NCBI GenBank assembly: GCA_036936605.1 | Contig: JAUPFV010000001.1 | Location: forward strand, 318,830,250-318,894,249 | Length of the DNA: 64,000 nucleotides | Source of the DNA: Limnanthes douglasii subsp. nivea | Taxonomy: Eukaryota; Streptophyta; Magnoliopsida; Brassicales; Limnanthaceae | Direction of reading: 5' to 3' | Shown: positions 34,564-43,967 of the stretch, one piece after another | Position numbering within the stretch: position 1 is the first letter of the stretch | Layout: each line of letters starts with the position of its first letter | Notes under the pieces: model-generated | Database searches by the model: none | Told to the model about the DNA's origin: nothing | What the model saw: only the letters and a program-made list of their open reading frames with translations | Program-made: the position numbers and the translations under genes

Positions 34564-34602
34564 TCCTACCCTGGTGGCACGGGGAGGTTTTAATGAGGTG
34601 TC
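34564..34602 (+). promoter_or_regulatory. Conserved post-pol hairpin motif (C)
   Basis: CCTACCCTGGTGGCACGGGGAGG can pair CCTACCC with GGGGAGG (six pairs, one A-G mismatch), followed by TTTTAATGAGGTGTC. It is preceded by TTTGGGGGCATACTC, which resembles a polypurine tract. Position and sequence are shared with A, D and G. Confidence 0.55.
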
Positions 34603-34996
34603 TGGGCTTTTTAATAAAATTTGATGCCTTCTTAAAAAAAATTGAAGTGTACTTACTTTGTTTTTTGTCATACCATCCGGATTGAATTAAGAGAATGATG
34701 ACTACTTAAACATTTTTCATCGGAGAATTTAAACACTCTCACTTTAGAATGGTTATGAAATAACTAAGGGATATTTAAACACTAGCCACCAAAATTGAAA
34801 CAAACTATGGAAGAATGCAAGAGTTGTGCAAAACAAAGATATTCATTAAAATAACCTAAGTGTCTTGGCCTTCCAAGGACTTTTCAATTGTCAAACAAAA
34901 CAAAAAATCTATCCGGTCAAATGCCGGACACAATAACAAAAATGCATTGGCCTTCCAAGGACTTTAGTTCAGATAACATAAAAGATAATTCGAATT
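34603..34996. other. Convergent spacer of C with paired hairpins
   Basis: Holds two copies of TTGGCCTTCCAAGGACTTT (about 34861-34885 and 34943-34970), each with a CCTTGG/CCAAGG inverted repeat around a 4-base loop. There is also a phrase ATTTAAACAC repeated at 34727 and 34771. No gene. Confidence 0.6.
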
Positions 34997-36426
34997 CTAA
35001 GACTGAGCCTTTGAAGATGGCTCAGCCTCATCTGTCTTCTTCTTCTTGGGATCGTCTTTCTCTTCGTGAGGGCCCTCCCCGGTTTTTTCTTCTTCGTCAG
35101 AGGAGGGAGCACTGGAATAATCATGCAAGTCTCCATCAGCCATGGTATGGAAGGGAAGGTCTTCGTACTCTACATGAAGCCACAAATCTCCCAGGTTCCT
35201 CTTCGGGAACTTCTCATGAAAGAGCACGACCATGTCCGACTTCACCTTGGCATACATTTGCTCTTGAGTATCCGGACAACTTCTCCCGGAGCTCCTTGAT
35301 AGTGTCTTCTAGAGTGGAAACCTTTGTGGTCCACCCCTCTTGGCTCTTCTTCAGCTCCTCGTTTTCTCCCTTTAGAATGTCAGCATGTTGAGTGGCAGTA
35401 AGAAGATCATTGGACAGTCTCTCTTTGCCAGATTTGAGATCTTTGATAGTATCTGCCTGACTTTGAACTTGTTTCTCCAACACAAGCACTCAATGAACAC
35501 TACTTAATATGGAGTGAGCTATAATATCCCTTTCACTTGAAACAGTAAAAGTCTTACCATTAAAAGTGACGGTGTTCGAAGTACTCGGAGGGAGGTAAGG
35601 CCCAGCAAAATCGTCTCTGGGGAGGTTGACAAAGTAGTCACCAAGTCCATCAAGCCCGGTGATGTCAACCCCATCAATGCTAAGGTCTCCTCCTCCAACC
35701 TCGTTGGTTTGAAAATCACCAAGGATCTCCTCCTCTTGTGTTGGATTAGTAGGATCTACATGGGGAGGGGCTCCGGAGGCCGGAGAGAAAGTTCATTACC
35801 TCTGGAGGTCTTTTTCTTCTTAGCCTCCATGTCCTTGCTTTCTGCTCCCCGTTTTTGGTCTCTCTTGGGAGCCCTTGTGGGTTTTGGGGATCGAACCTCT
35901 TCCCTAACACTCTCCTGCTCTACCACTTCTAAGAGAGCAGCATCGATCTGTCTTGGGGCTGGCCCCTCTTGATTTGTTGGAACAGCCTCCTCCACCTCAG
36001 CAGGGTTAGCTTCACCTACAACCTTATTGCCCTTCTTTTTCTTACCTTTCATTTTACTCGGGGCCTTGGCCCGGCCTGGCAAGTAAAGTGACCCATCCGG
36101 TTCGTGTGTTCTCTTGAGGACTACATCCGAAGGGGTGGAGTGGTGAGTTCTTCCCAGTTCAAGTCCCTCCGGCCAGTAGTGTTCCAGAGGTGAGACTTTG
36201 CAAAGTTGCCTCCTGTGAAAGCATTGTGAAACCAGTTCCCCCATTTTTCAGCAGCCCAAGTGTTGATCTTGGTACAAGTGGTCTGCCCGGACTTTAGGTA
36301 GTCATTGAAGTCTTTGGGCAGTTCTGCTAAGAAAAAAGACAAGACCAGGCAGTTTAAGCAAATTCGATAAAAGAAGAAATAAGAATATAAAGTAGGAGCC
36401 TTACGATCACTCCTCCATCTGCTGGT
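34997..36426 (-). pseudogene. Element C antisense gene: end of exon 1, intron and exon 2
   Basis: Read leftwards, the last 22 bases of exon 1 (encoding SRWRSD) follow D's left LTR. They are followed by an intron (36404-36324) and exon 2: LPKDFNDYLKSGQTTCTKIN, WNTTGRRDLNWEELTT, then basic (KMKGKKKKGN; AKKKKTSRGN), coiled-coil and acidic regions, ending SSKAQS at 34997. Compared with D it has a frameshift near 36130, one near 35760, a TGA near 35490, and a deletion of roughly 185 bp near 35260 that removes part of the coiled coil. The 5' part of exon 1 is at 46792-48130. Confidence 0.85.
36324..36404 (-). other. Intron of the C antisense gene
   Basis: GTAAGG at the 5' end (36404) and TTTTTTCTTAGCAG at the 3' end, 81 bases. 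D has a matching intron with a different interior sequence. Joining the flanks restores the reading frame in both. The end TTAGCAG offers two AG acceptors 3 bases apart, and either keeps the frame. Confidence 0.7.
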
Positions 36427-36750
36427 TGGTGAGGTTAATTATCGTATGAGGGTAAATTTGTAATTTGTTCGGTGTTTTGTGGAAGTATATGGGTGTTTTA
36501 TCTTTAGAATAGAGAGTAGAGGGAGAATTAAGCTGGTTGGTTGCAGTTAATTTTCATTACCCACATTTAAAGTAGGAGCCTTACGATCACTCCTCCATCT
36601 GCTGGTTGGTGAGGTTAATTATCGTATGAGGGTAAATTTGTAATTTGTTCGGTGTTTTGTGGAAGTATATGGGTGTTTTATCTTTAGAATAGAGAGTAGA
36701 GGGAGAATTAAGCTGGTTGGTTGCAGTTAATTTTCATTACCCACATTTAA
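36391..36750. repeat. 180-bp exact tandem duplication across the C/D junction
   Basis: 36391-36570 and 36571-36750 are identical as far as I can see. Each unit holds 36 bases of C (intron start and exon end) plus 144 bases of D's LTR. The breakpoints share a TTTAAA/ATAAAG-like microhomology. It arose after D inserted, so it is young. Confidence 0.9.
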
Positions 36751-37014
36751 TGCAGGTGGTTAGGTATTTATATCCTTACATTTGGGCTTTATGGGTTTTC
36801 AGGTCATGTTTAATGGACCCGGGTCATGTTAAAAGACCCATGAGCTTTTTAGTAGGGGAGCAAGAAGCTTAGTCAAGAAGTGTTTAGGTTTTTTAGTACT
36901 TTTGTCATAGTTCGAACAGTCCAATAGGCTAAGTGTTCGAAGTGGTCTGTCCCGTCCGGAGGCCTTGGTCCAATCTGTCCCTGTCCGGGGAACGAGTAGA
37001 ATTCGGACTCATCA
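36607..37014 (-). repeat. Element D 3' LTR
   Basis: 408 bp, equal in length to the 5' copy at 46379-46786. The polypurine tract lies at 37015-37034 on the minus strand (CTAAAAAAGGGGCTCC). Confidence 0.93.
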
Positions 37015-37260
37015 GGAGCCCCTTTTTTAGGTGTTTGTTCAAATACTTTTGTCAAAAACCTGAAAAACAGTCCAACGTCAGGGGTGGTTTTAATCCGGAC
37101 AGGTAAAGCTTCATGAATCCAAACGGTTTTTTGCCAGAGTTTATGGGACGCGTGTCGCTTTCTGATTGGTTGCTTCAGCCGTTTTTTCACCTTGAATTTC
37201 GAACCCACCTTCTTCGAAAAGCAACCTCTTTATTAAAGTAAAAATTTACCCAGATAGTTT
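37015..37260 (+). promoter_or_regulatory. Leader of the D antisense gene, promoter partly deleted
   Basis: Compared with C (48131-48574), D lacks about 190 bp here, including C's TATA box and CT-rich leader. It keeps an upstream part with a CGCGTG core (mutated from the CACGTG of C) and a GATTGG box at about 37157. Transcription of D's antisense gene may therefore be impaired. Confidence 0.5.
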
Positions 37261-38620
37261 ATGTTTACAGCGAGGAACGCTCTGATCAAAGGTGGGTGGC
37301 TCAACCTCTCTAAATTAGAAAAGGCTCAAAAGGTCGAAAGGGAAAGACGTATTGCGGCAGGGTTACCCGTTTCGCCTATTGACAGACCAATAACTTCAGC
37401 CACATAGTCAGATCAAGGCTCTTCTTCCTCAAACGGCATCAAGCCCAAAACGTTATTCCACACTAATCTCTCCCCCATAATCTCTGGTTCTTCGGTTCAA
37501 GAATCAGAACCCGCAGTTGAGCCAGGGGTAACTGTCACCAACTTCAAAAAACCCTCCCCTTTCATAGCTATGGGGTCAGACACTGAGCATTCCCCTCAAA
37601 AACTAGTTAACCGGAGAAGAGGCCGGTTAGTTAAAGGCCAAGCTTCCAAGGGCACCCTCTCAAAATCGGGTGCCAAAGACAGTAGTACAGGGTCAGAAGT
37701 GCCCATTAAAGTTCCCAAGGACAGGTTACCCGGTCCGGAGGGCACTAGTCCCAATCTTCGAAGAGAAGCATTTGCATCAGAGCCCCAATCAGAGGCCAGA
37801 AATCAAGGGAACACTGAAGCCCATTAGTCCGGAGACCAGGCTGAGCCAGAGCTGAACCCTCCCTTTGCTACTGCTACTGAAAACCCTTCATCAATTATGG
37901 AGGATGTAATGGAGGACTCTGTCGAAGAGGCTCCATTTGAGTATGAGCCCTCCGGTCAGACCAGTAGTTCTATCGTTGCCAAAAAAGACAAAGGCAAAAA
38001 GAAGTTGTGTTTGAGGCATCCGGATCTGCCGGAGAGTCTTGAAGGAAGGGTGGGGCCCTGTTTTCACAAGGTCCAGGTTAAGTACCTTCTCGCCTTGCAG
38101 AAAATTAACTACGCATTCATCCACACAGCTGAACTGGGCCGGATGCGTACGAAGTGGGGTATACCGGAGAACGTGAAGATCAGGATCCCCATACACCCAG
38201 AGACTCATATGGACTGCAAATTAAGCGAAATTGTCATCTTCACGGAGCTGTTCAATTGGGGACTTAGATTCCCCATGGACCCGGAAATTGTCAGATACTT
38301 CCATCTGATAAGGCTCTGTCCGAGCTAGCTGAGCCCCAACGCCTGGTACACCCTCATGGCCAGTATCATGGCTTCAAGGCTCTCCGGGATTCCTCTCCCA
38401 ATGGAGGAGTTCGCTGCTGTGGCCAGTCTCTGTAGAAACCACCACATCCCCTTCTACCATTTCAACATGGGGGATAACTTTAAAGTTGTGGATGACTTGC
38501 TGGAATCGGAGAGGAATTGGAAGACCCAGTTCCTGTTCGTAAATGGTGCATGGGAGAACGGGCAGAAAATTAAGTCTGGAGTCAACCCAAGCCTTCTCAC
38601 AAGCAGATGGAGGAGCGATC
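37261..38620 (+). pseudogene. Element D antisense gene exon 1 (three TAG stops)
   Basis: ATG at 37261 begins MFTARNALIKGGWLNLSKLE. A Ser/Pro/Glu-rich stretch is followed by a conserved domain from about 38010: LCLRHPDLPESLEGRVGPCF, VKYLLALQKINYAFIHTAEL, TELFNWGLRFPMDPEIVRYF, LSPNAWYTLMASIMASRLSG, NHHIPFYHFNM. This resembles the 'putative gypsy-type transposon' (Transposase_28-like) domain found in extra ORFs of Tat elements. Three in-frame TAGs (near 37405, 37825 and 38326) all stand where C has CAG, so they look like C-to-T decay. The function is not known. Confidence 0.85.
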
Positions 38621-38698
38621 GTAAGTTTCCTGCTTTACACTCTTATCTGTTTTTTTTAAGTTAGTTTAAATTAATTTGTTTTATTTTTGCCTTAGTAG
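38621..38698 (+). other. Intron of the D antisense gene
   Basis: GTAAGTTTCC at 38621, TTTTTGCCTTAGTAG at 38698, 78 bases. Exon 1 (1360 nt) plus exon 2 (1505 nt) is 2865, a multiple of three, and the protein sequence runs on smoothly (SRWRSD, then LPKDFSDHLK). As in C the acceptor is a tandem NAGNAG. Confidence 0.72.
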
Positions 38699-40203
38699 AA
38701 CTGCCCAAGGACTTCAGCGACCACCTGAAAACCGGGCAGGCTACTTGCACCAAGATTAATGCTTGGGCTGCTGAGAGGTGGGGGAACCGGTTTCATGCTG
38801 CTTTTACTGGGGGCAACTTGGCAAGGTCTCACTTGTGGAACACCACAGGTCGGAGAGACTTAACTTGGGAGGAGCTCACCACTCAGCCTCCTCCGGATGT
38901 TGTGCTTAAAAGGACGCATGAACCAGATGGGACACTCTACTTGCCAGGCCGGGCCAAAGCCCCGAGCAAGATGAAAGGCAAAAAGAAGGGCAAGAAAGTG
39001 GTTGGTGAAGTTAACTCTGGAGAGGTGGAGGAAGATGCTCCAATACATCCGGAGGGGCCAGTCCCCAGTCAAATTGATGCTGCTCTCTTGGAAGTAGTGG
39101 AGCAGGAGACTGAAAGGCAAGAAGTGCACTCCCCAAATCCTCCAAGGGCTTCCAAAAGAGATCGTAAACGGGGAGGTGAAAGCAAAGACAGGGAGGCCAA
39201 GAAGAAAAAGACCTCTAAGGGTGACGAGCTTTCTCTCCGGACTTCGGAGCCTCTTCCTCAAGTTGACCCCTCTGACCCAACCCAAGCAGAAGAGATACCT
39301 GGCGACTTCCAAACCGATGAGGTCGAAGGGGGAGATCTCAGCATTGATGGTGTGGACATCACTGGTCTTGGTGAGTACTTCATGAATCTTCCCAGAGACG
39401 ATTTCGCTGGGCCTTATCTCCCTCCAAGCACTTCAAACTCAGTCACTTTTAATGGTAAGACCTTTACTGTTTCAAGTGATAAAGATGCTATAGCTTACTC
39501 TTTGTTAAGCAATGTTCAACCGGTGCTCGCGCTGGAAAAGCAAGTTCGAAATCAGGCAGACATCATCAAAGACCTCAAGTCTAGCAAAGAGAAGCTGTCC
39601 GACGATCTTCTTACCGCTACCTCGAATGCTGCCATTTTAAAGGAAAAAAACGAAGAGCTGAAGAGAAACCAGGAGAAGAGTACCACAAAAGCCACCACAC
39701 TGGAGAACACTATCACAGAGCTCCGGGAGAAGCTGTCCGGATTGGAGAAAGACCTTGCCACTTCAAGAGGGGAGACTAAGGCCAAGGACCAAATCATCAC
39801 CAACTTAACCAGTGACAAGATTGCTCTTGAGAATTCAGTGTCCAAGGCTGACGAGGAGAAAGCTACTCTGCTAAGGGAGCAGGAGGCCAAAATCCAAGCC
39901 AAGATCGACGCTTATGCCAACAACGTGATCGACACCCAAGAGGAGAAGTATGCCAAGATAAGGTCTGATATGGTTTTGCTTTTCCATGAGAAATTTCCGA
40001 AGAGGAACCTAGGGGATTTATGGCTTCACGTGGACTCTGATGACTTCCCATATCATACAATGGCCGAAGGTGATAGGTTTGGCTTCTACAGTGCCTCTTC
40101 ATCCGATGACGAAAAAAACACCAGGGAGAGCCCAGACGAAGAGAAAGATGATCCTAAGGGAAAGAAAAAGGTAGATGAAGCTGAGCCATCTTCAAAGGCT
40201 TAG
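38699..40203 (+). CDS. Element D antisense gene exon 2 (open)
   Basis: About 500 codons, no stop until the natural end. Order: LPKDFSDHLKTGQATCTKIN, WNTTGRRDLTWEELTT; basic nuclear-signal-like runs (KMKGKKKGKK; RKRGGESKDREAKKKKTSK); an Asp/Gly region (GDLSIDGVDITGLGEYFMNL); a long coiled coil (about 39530-39930: LEKQVRNQADIIKDLKSSKE and onwards); LLFHEKFPKRNLGDLWLHVD; and an acidic Ser/Asp/Glu tail. It could be a nuclear or chromatin-binding protein by composition, but that is inference. It converges with D's pol. Confidence 0.88.
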
Positions 40204-40735
40204 CCTTAACTTATGAACTACCTTTTACTTTTTATCCAGACTAAAGTCCTTGGAAGGCCAAGGCACTCTTTTTTGTAAGCGTGTCCTGTATTTGATCGGA
40301 TAGGTCTTTTATTCTGTTTTGACAATTTAAAAGTCCTTGGAGGGCCAAGACACTTAAGTTATTTTAATGAATATCTTTGTTTTGCACCATTCTCACATTC
40401 TTTCACAGTCTGTTCCAATTCTGTTGGCTAGTGTTTAAATAGCCCTTAGTTATTTCATAGTGAGAGTGTTTAAATTCTCCGATGACGAATGTTTAAGTGG
40501 TCATCACTCTTTTATTTTAATCCGGATGGTGTGACAATGGACAAAATTAAAATACTTCAGAATTTTTTTAAGAAGACATCAAATTTTATTTAGAACCAGG
40601 ACACCTCATTAAAACCTCCCCGTGCCACCAGGGACACCTCATTAAAACCTCCCCGTGCCACCAGGGAGGAAAGAGTATGCCCTCAAATATTTACATGGAT
40701 GTTTAAACAGGTAAATACTTACACAAATACTACTC
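40204..40735. other. Convergent spacer of D: paired hairpins and 33-bp duplication
   Basis: Two copies of AGTCCTTGGAAGGCCAAGG (40245-40265; 40331-40350 with one change) form CCTTGG/CCAAGG hairpins. At 40600-40632 and 40633-40665 a 33-bp unit is duplicated in tandem; it contains the conserved post-pol hairpin (CCACCAGGG...CCTCCCC), so D has two copies of it. No gene. Confidence 0.7.
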
Positions 40736-41968
40736 CTAGTACATCCGGAGATGTTCGATATTCCAAGGGTGGGTCAGAACTCTTCCATCCGTGTCTTCTA
40801 GCCAATATGTTCCAGGTTTAAGCCTTTCAACAACCATGTAAGGCCCTTCCCAAGTTGGAGCCAATTTGCCGAACAGTTTTTCTTTAGTGTGTAGGAAGAC
40901 TTTCCTCAATACCTTGTCCCCCGGTTGGAAATCTCTTCTTCTAACTCTAGAAGCAAATCTGCTTCTCATCAAACCCTCATAGTGTGCAACTCTAAGGTGA
41001 GCTTTAACTCGTCTTTCTTCTACCAGATCGAGCTGACCTCTGATTGTCACTTCGTTAGTGCATTCGGAGAAGTTGTGAACACGAAACGATGGGAGAGTTG
41101 CTTCTATGGGAGCTACTGCATCCATCCCATAGACCAAAGCAAAGGGTGACTCTTGTGTTGCAGCCCCAGGTGTTGTCCGGTAGGCCCATAAGACCTTTTG
41201 TAAATAATTAGGCCACTTCCTAGCAGCCCCTTCCAAATTCTTCTTCAGGCCGGACAGTATAGTTCTGTTAGCCACTTCAACTTGCCTATTTGCTTGTGGG
41301 TGGAGAGGTGAAGAGAAACAATGTTGTATACCCCTTGAAGCACAAAAAGTTTCCATTTCCCTATTGTCGAACTGTTGCCCATTGTCTATTGTTATCTTTC
41401 GTGGAACACCAAATCTGCAACAGATGTTGGATAGATTGAATTTTATGACAGCTTTTGACGTTGTTCCTGCTAGAGGGGCTGCTTCAATCCACTTCGAAAA
41501 GTAATCTATAGCAACAATTATAGTTTTGCGCCCTCCGGATGCCATAGGGAGAGGTCCTACTATATCCAACCCCCATCGAGCGAAAGGTATAGGCTCAGAA
41601 ATTGACTCTAAAGGGACGACTGGGACATGAATTTCATTGATGTACCTCTGGTATGGGTCACACCTTCTTACCATTTCCTTAGCATCTTTCATGATAGATG
41701 GCCAATAGTAACCGGCCAGTAAAACTCTCCTTGTTAAAGCCCTGAATCCACAATGGGCTGATCCCTCACCATCATGCAATTCGGAGAGGACTACTTGAGA
41801 CTCTTCATCCCCCAAACAGCGCAGAAAAGGTTTACTGTAAGACTTTTTATACAAAACGTCTCTCAATATGATGAAACCACGAGCCTTGTGTTTCAATGTT
41901 CTTGCTAGTGATTTATCCGGAGGCACGATACCATCGGAGAGGTATTGCAGGAGAGGAAACCTCCAGTC
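40736..41968 (-). CDS. Element D integrase (open frame, zinc finger damaged)
   Basis: Open from a TAG at about 41969 to the natural end at 40736 (RMY). Zinc-binding region: LHDGEGSAHCGF is kept, but RRCDPY replaces RRCDPC, so the last Cys ligand is Tyr. Catalytic D,D,E is kept: WGLDIVGPLP, TIDNGQQFDN, RQVEVANRTI. Tail: RRDFQPGDKVLRKVFLHTKE, LAPTWEGPYMVVERLKPGTY, HPWNIEHLRMY. It is very similar to C's integrase. The missing Cys probably weakens the HHCC fold. Confidence 0.88.
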   Translation of the reverse strand, partial: DWRFPLLQYLSDGIVPPDKSLARTLKHKARGFIILRDVLYKKSYSKPFLRCLGDEESQVVLSELHDGEGSAHCGFRALTRRVLLAGYYWPSIMKDAKEMVRRCDPYQRYINEIHVPVVPLESISEPIPFARWGLDIVGPLPMASGGRKTIIVAIDYFSKWIEAAPLAGTTSKAVIKFNLSNICCRFGVPRKITIDNGQQFDNREMETFCASRGIQHCFSSPLHPQANRQVEVANRTILSGLKKNLEGAARKWPNYLQKVLWAYRTTPGAATQESPFALVYGMDAVAPIEATLPSFRVHNFSECTNEVTIRGQLDLVEERRVKAHLRVAHYEGLMRSRFASRVRRRDFQPGDKVLRKVFLHTKEKLFGKLAPTWEGPYMVVERLKPGTYWLEDTDGRVLTHPWNIEHLRMY

Positions 41969-42827
41969 CTAATGTTGTTTCACCTGTACTTCAAAAATTT
42001 CCTCTACTTCACCCATATTAAGTTGAATGGAGGGGCTTTCCAGCACATGGATCCATGGATATGACTCCATGTATGCTATGGTTGCCAACGAGTCTGCTAG
42101 CTCATTTTCTGTCCGGGGTATATGCTCATAAATAATACTTTTAAACTTGAGTGCTTCATTTTTAAGGAGGAGTAAATATTTCACAAGCTACTCCTTTTTA
42201 GCCTCAGATTGACCTTGGGCATGGTGAATAAGAAGCTGAGAGTCACTCAGTAGCTTTGTACTCAGACTCATTATTGGAAGCCCTGAAAGCAAAACACATA
42301 GCTTGGTACATTTTGTCACCATACGGAGAAGTCAAACATACCCCTGCACCACATCCCATGGTGCTAGATCCACCATCTGTCCGGACAACCCAAACTTTTT
42401 TATCTTTCATGTCAGTAGTCTTCTTCGAATCTCTGTCGGAGTGAAATTCAACCAAAAAATCAGCCCCAGCTTAGGCCTTGACTGCTGTTCGAGGAGCAAT
42501 ATCTATGTCGAAGTCCCCCAATTCTACTGACCATTTAGTCATCCTGCTTGAAATGTCTGCCTTTTGGAGGACATTCTTCAAGGGAAAAGAAGTCCGGACG
42601 ATGATAGGATGGGCCTGGAAATAAGGCCTCATTTTTTTTGCAGCTACTACCAGTGCTAATGCTAACTTTTCGAGTTTCAAGTAAAGCCTTTCTACATCTA
42701 TCAAACTCTTGCTGATGTAGTCCACTGGATGGGGATAACTATCCACTTCTCTTACCAACACAGCACTGATGGCACAACTTGAAACTGCCAAATATACGAA
42801 GAGTGTCTCCCCATTAACTGGTTTAAA
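41969..42827 (-). pseudogene. Element D RNase H and archaeal-type RNase H (broken)
   Basis: After a TAG at 42828 the first RNase H reads NGETLFVYLAVSSCAISA, KSLIDVERLYLKLEKLALAL, SRMTKWSVELGDFDIDIAPR, with a TAA where C has CAA (about 42474). The archaeal-type domain starts WVVRTDGGSSTMGCGAGVCL. A deletion of about 52 bp near 42246, relative to C, removes the middle of the domain and shifts the frame. After another stop the end is readable (KYLLLLKNEALKFKSIIYEH, ENELADSLATIAYMES) up to the stop at 41969. Confidence 0.87.
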
Positions 42828-43964
42828 CTAAGTTTTGGGGGAGGACAGATGCTTCTTGATCTCATTGAAAGCCTCATCACACTGTGGGGTCCAATCGAAT
42901 CCCTTTGCACCCTTCAAGGTTTGAAAGAACGGGGCGCACATGTCCGAAGACCTTGAGATAAATCTGTTTAAGGCAGCTAACCTCCCCGTTAGTCGCTGTA
43001 CTTCTTTAATATTTCGAGGAGGATCCATTTGGAATAGAGCATTAAGCTGGTCCGGATCGGGTATTATCCCATGCTCACTTATAATATAGCCTAGAAACTT
43101 TCCGGACTGCACTCCAAACACACAATTTTCTGGGTTTAATTTCAAATTCACTTTTACCAAGTTGGCAAAAGTTTCTTGTAGATCAGCCAAATGCAATTGC
43201 TTATCCACACTCTTCACCATCATGTCATCAATGTATACTTCCATATTTCTCCCAATCTGATCAGCAAAGGCTTTGTTTACTAATCTCTGATAAGTATCCC
43301 CAGCATTTTTCAACCCAAACGGCATTACCTTATAGGAATGAAGACCTCTGTCAGTGATAAATGTGGTATGCTCTTGATCCTTCGGATCTACTTGGATCTG
43401 ATTGTATCCGGAGAAGGCATCCATAAAGGATAGCAGCTTGCTCCCAGAGGTGGAGTCTACTAACTGATCAATCCGGGGGACTGGATACAAATCTTTTGGG
43501 CAAGCTCTATTGAGATCTGTGAAGTTAATGCACATGCGCCACTTGCCATTTTTCTTTTTCACCAGGACCGGATTGGCAGTCCACAAAGGATATTGAGACT
43601 CCTTAATATGCCCCATCTTTGTGAGCCTGTCAACCTCTTGCACAATAACATCAGCATTTTCCTTGGAAAAAGCCCTTCTCTTTTGAACCACTGGTGCTAC
43701 GTTTTTCCGTACGAATAAGTGATGTGATATCACATCTGCTGGTACCCCAGTAACATCAGCATTGCACCAAGCAAAAACGTGCTGATGATTCTTCAAAAAC
43801 TTTAACATCTCACTATTCAAAACGGGTGGCATCTTGGACCCTATCTTGACACTTTTTCCTTCTTCTAGACAATGTGTCTCTACCTCCTCGACCGGTATTA
43901 ACACTCCAAGGGTCTCTCTGGGGTCATCAATTTCACCCTCACCCCCAGAAAGCCCCTCAAATTG
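42828..43964 (-). CDS. Element D reverse transcriptase (open)
   Basis: From the codon after the conserved TAG the frame is open for 378 codons. Linker VEEVETHCLEEGKSVKIGSK, FLKNHQHVFAWCNADVTGVP, then RT: KRRAFSKENADVIVQEVDRL, KKKNGKWRMCINFTDLNRAC, SFMDAFSGYNQIQVDPKDQE, VMPFGLKNAGDTYQRLVNKA, intact catalytic YIDDMMVKS (about 43225), CVFGVQSGKFLGYIISEHGI, and the start of RNase H (RLTGRLAALNRFISRSSDMC). It is the best-preserved RT in the window. It would be made only by readthrough of the TAG at 43965-43967, or from a separate RNA. Confidence 0.92.
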   Translation of the reverse strand, partial: QFEGLSGGEGEIDDPRETLGVLIPVEEVETHCLEEGKSVKIGSKMPPVLNSEMLKFLKNHQHVFAWCNADVTGVPADVISHHLFVRKNVAPVVQKRRAFSKENADVIVQEVDRLTKMGHIKESQYPLWTANPVLVKKKNGKWRMCINFTDLNRACPKDLYPVPRIDQLVDSTSGSKLLSFMDAFSGYNQIQVDPKDQEHTTFITDRGLHSYKVMPFGLKNAGDTYQRLVNKAFADQIGRNMEVYIDDMMVKSVDKQLHLADLQETFANLVKVNLKLNPENCVFGVQSGKFLGYIISEHGIIPDPDQLNALFQMDPPRNIKEVQRLTGRLAALNRFISRSSDMCAPFFQTLKGAKGFDWTPQCDEAFNEIKKHLSSPKT

Positions 43965-43967
43965 CTA
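43965..43967 (-). promoter_or_regulatory. Conserved in-frame TAG at the protease-RT junction (D)
   Basis: Context CAA TAG CAA TTT. It is the only stop in a stretch of about 550 codons running from protease (from about 44486) to the end of RT (42828), all in one frame. That is why a regulated readthrough stop is more likely than random decay. Confidence 0.7.

Noticed and set aside
36427..36570. A third, truncated LTR from another insertion at the left end of D
   Set aside because: It is the first half of an exact 180-bp tandem duplication that also copies 36 bp of C.
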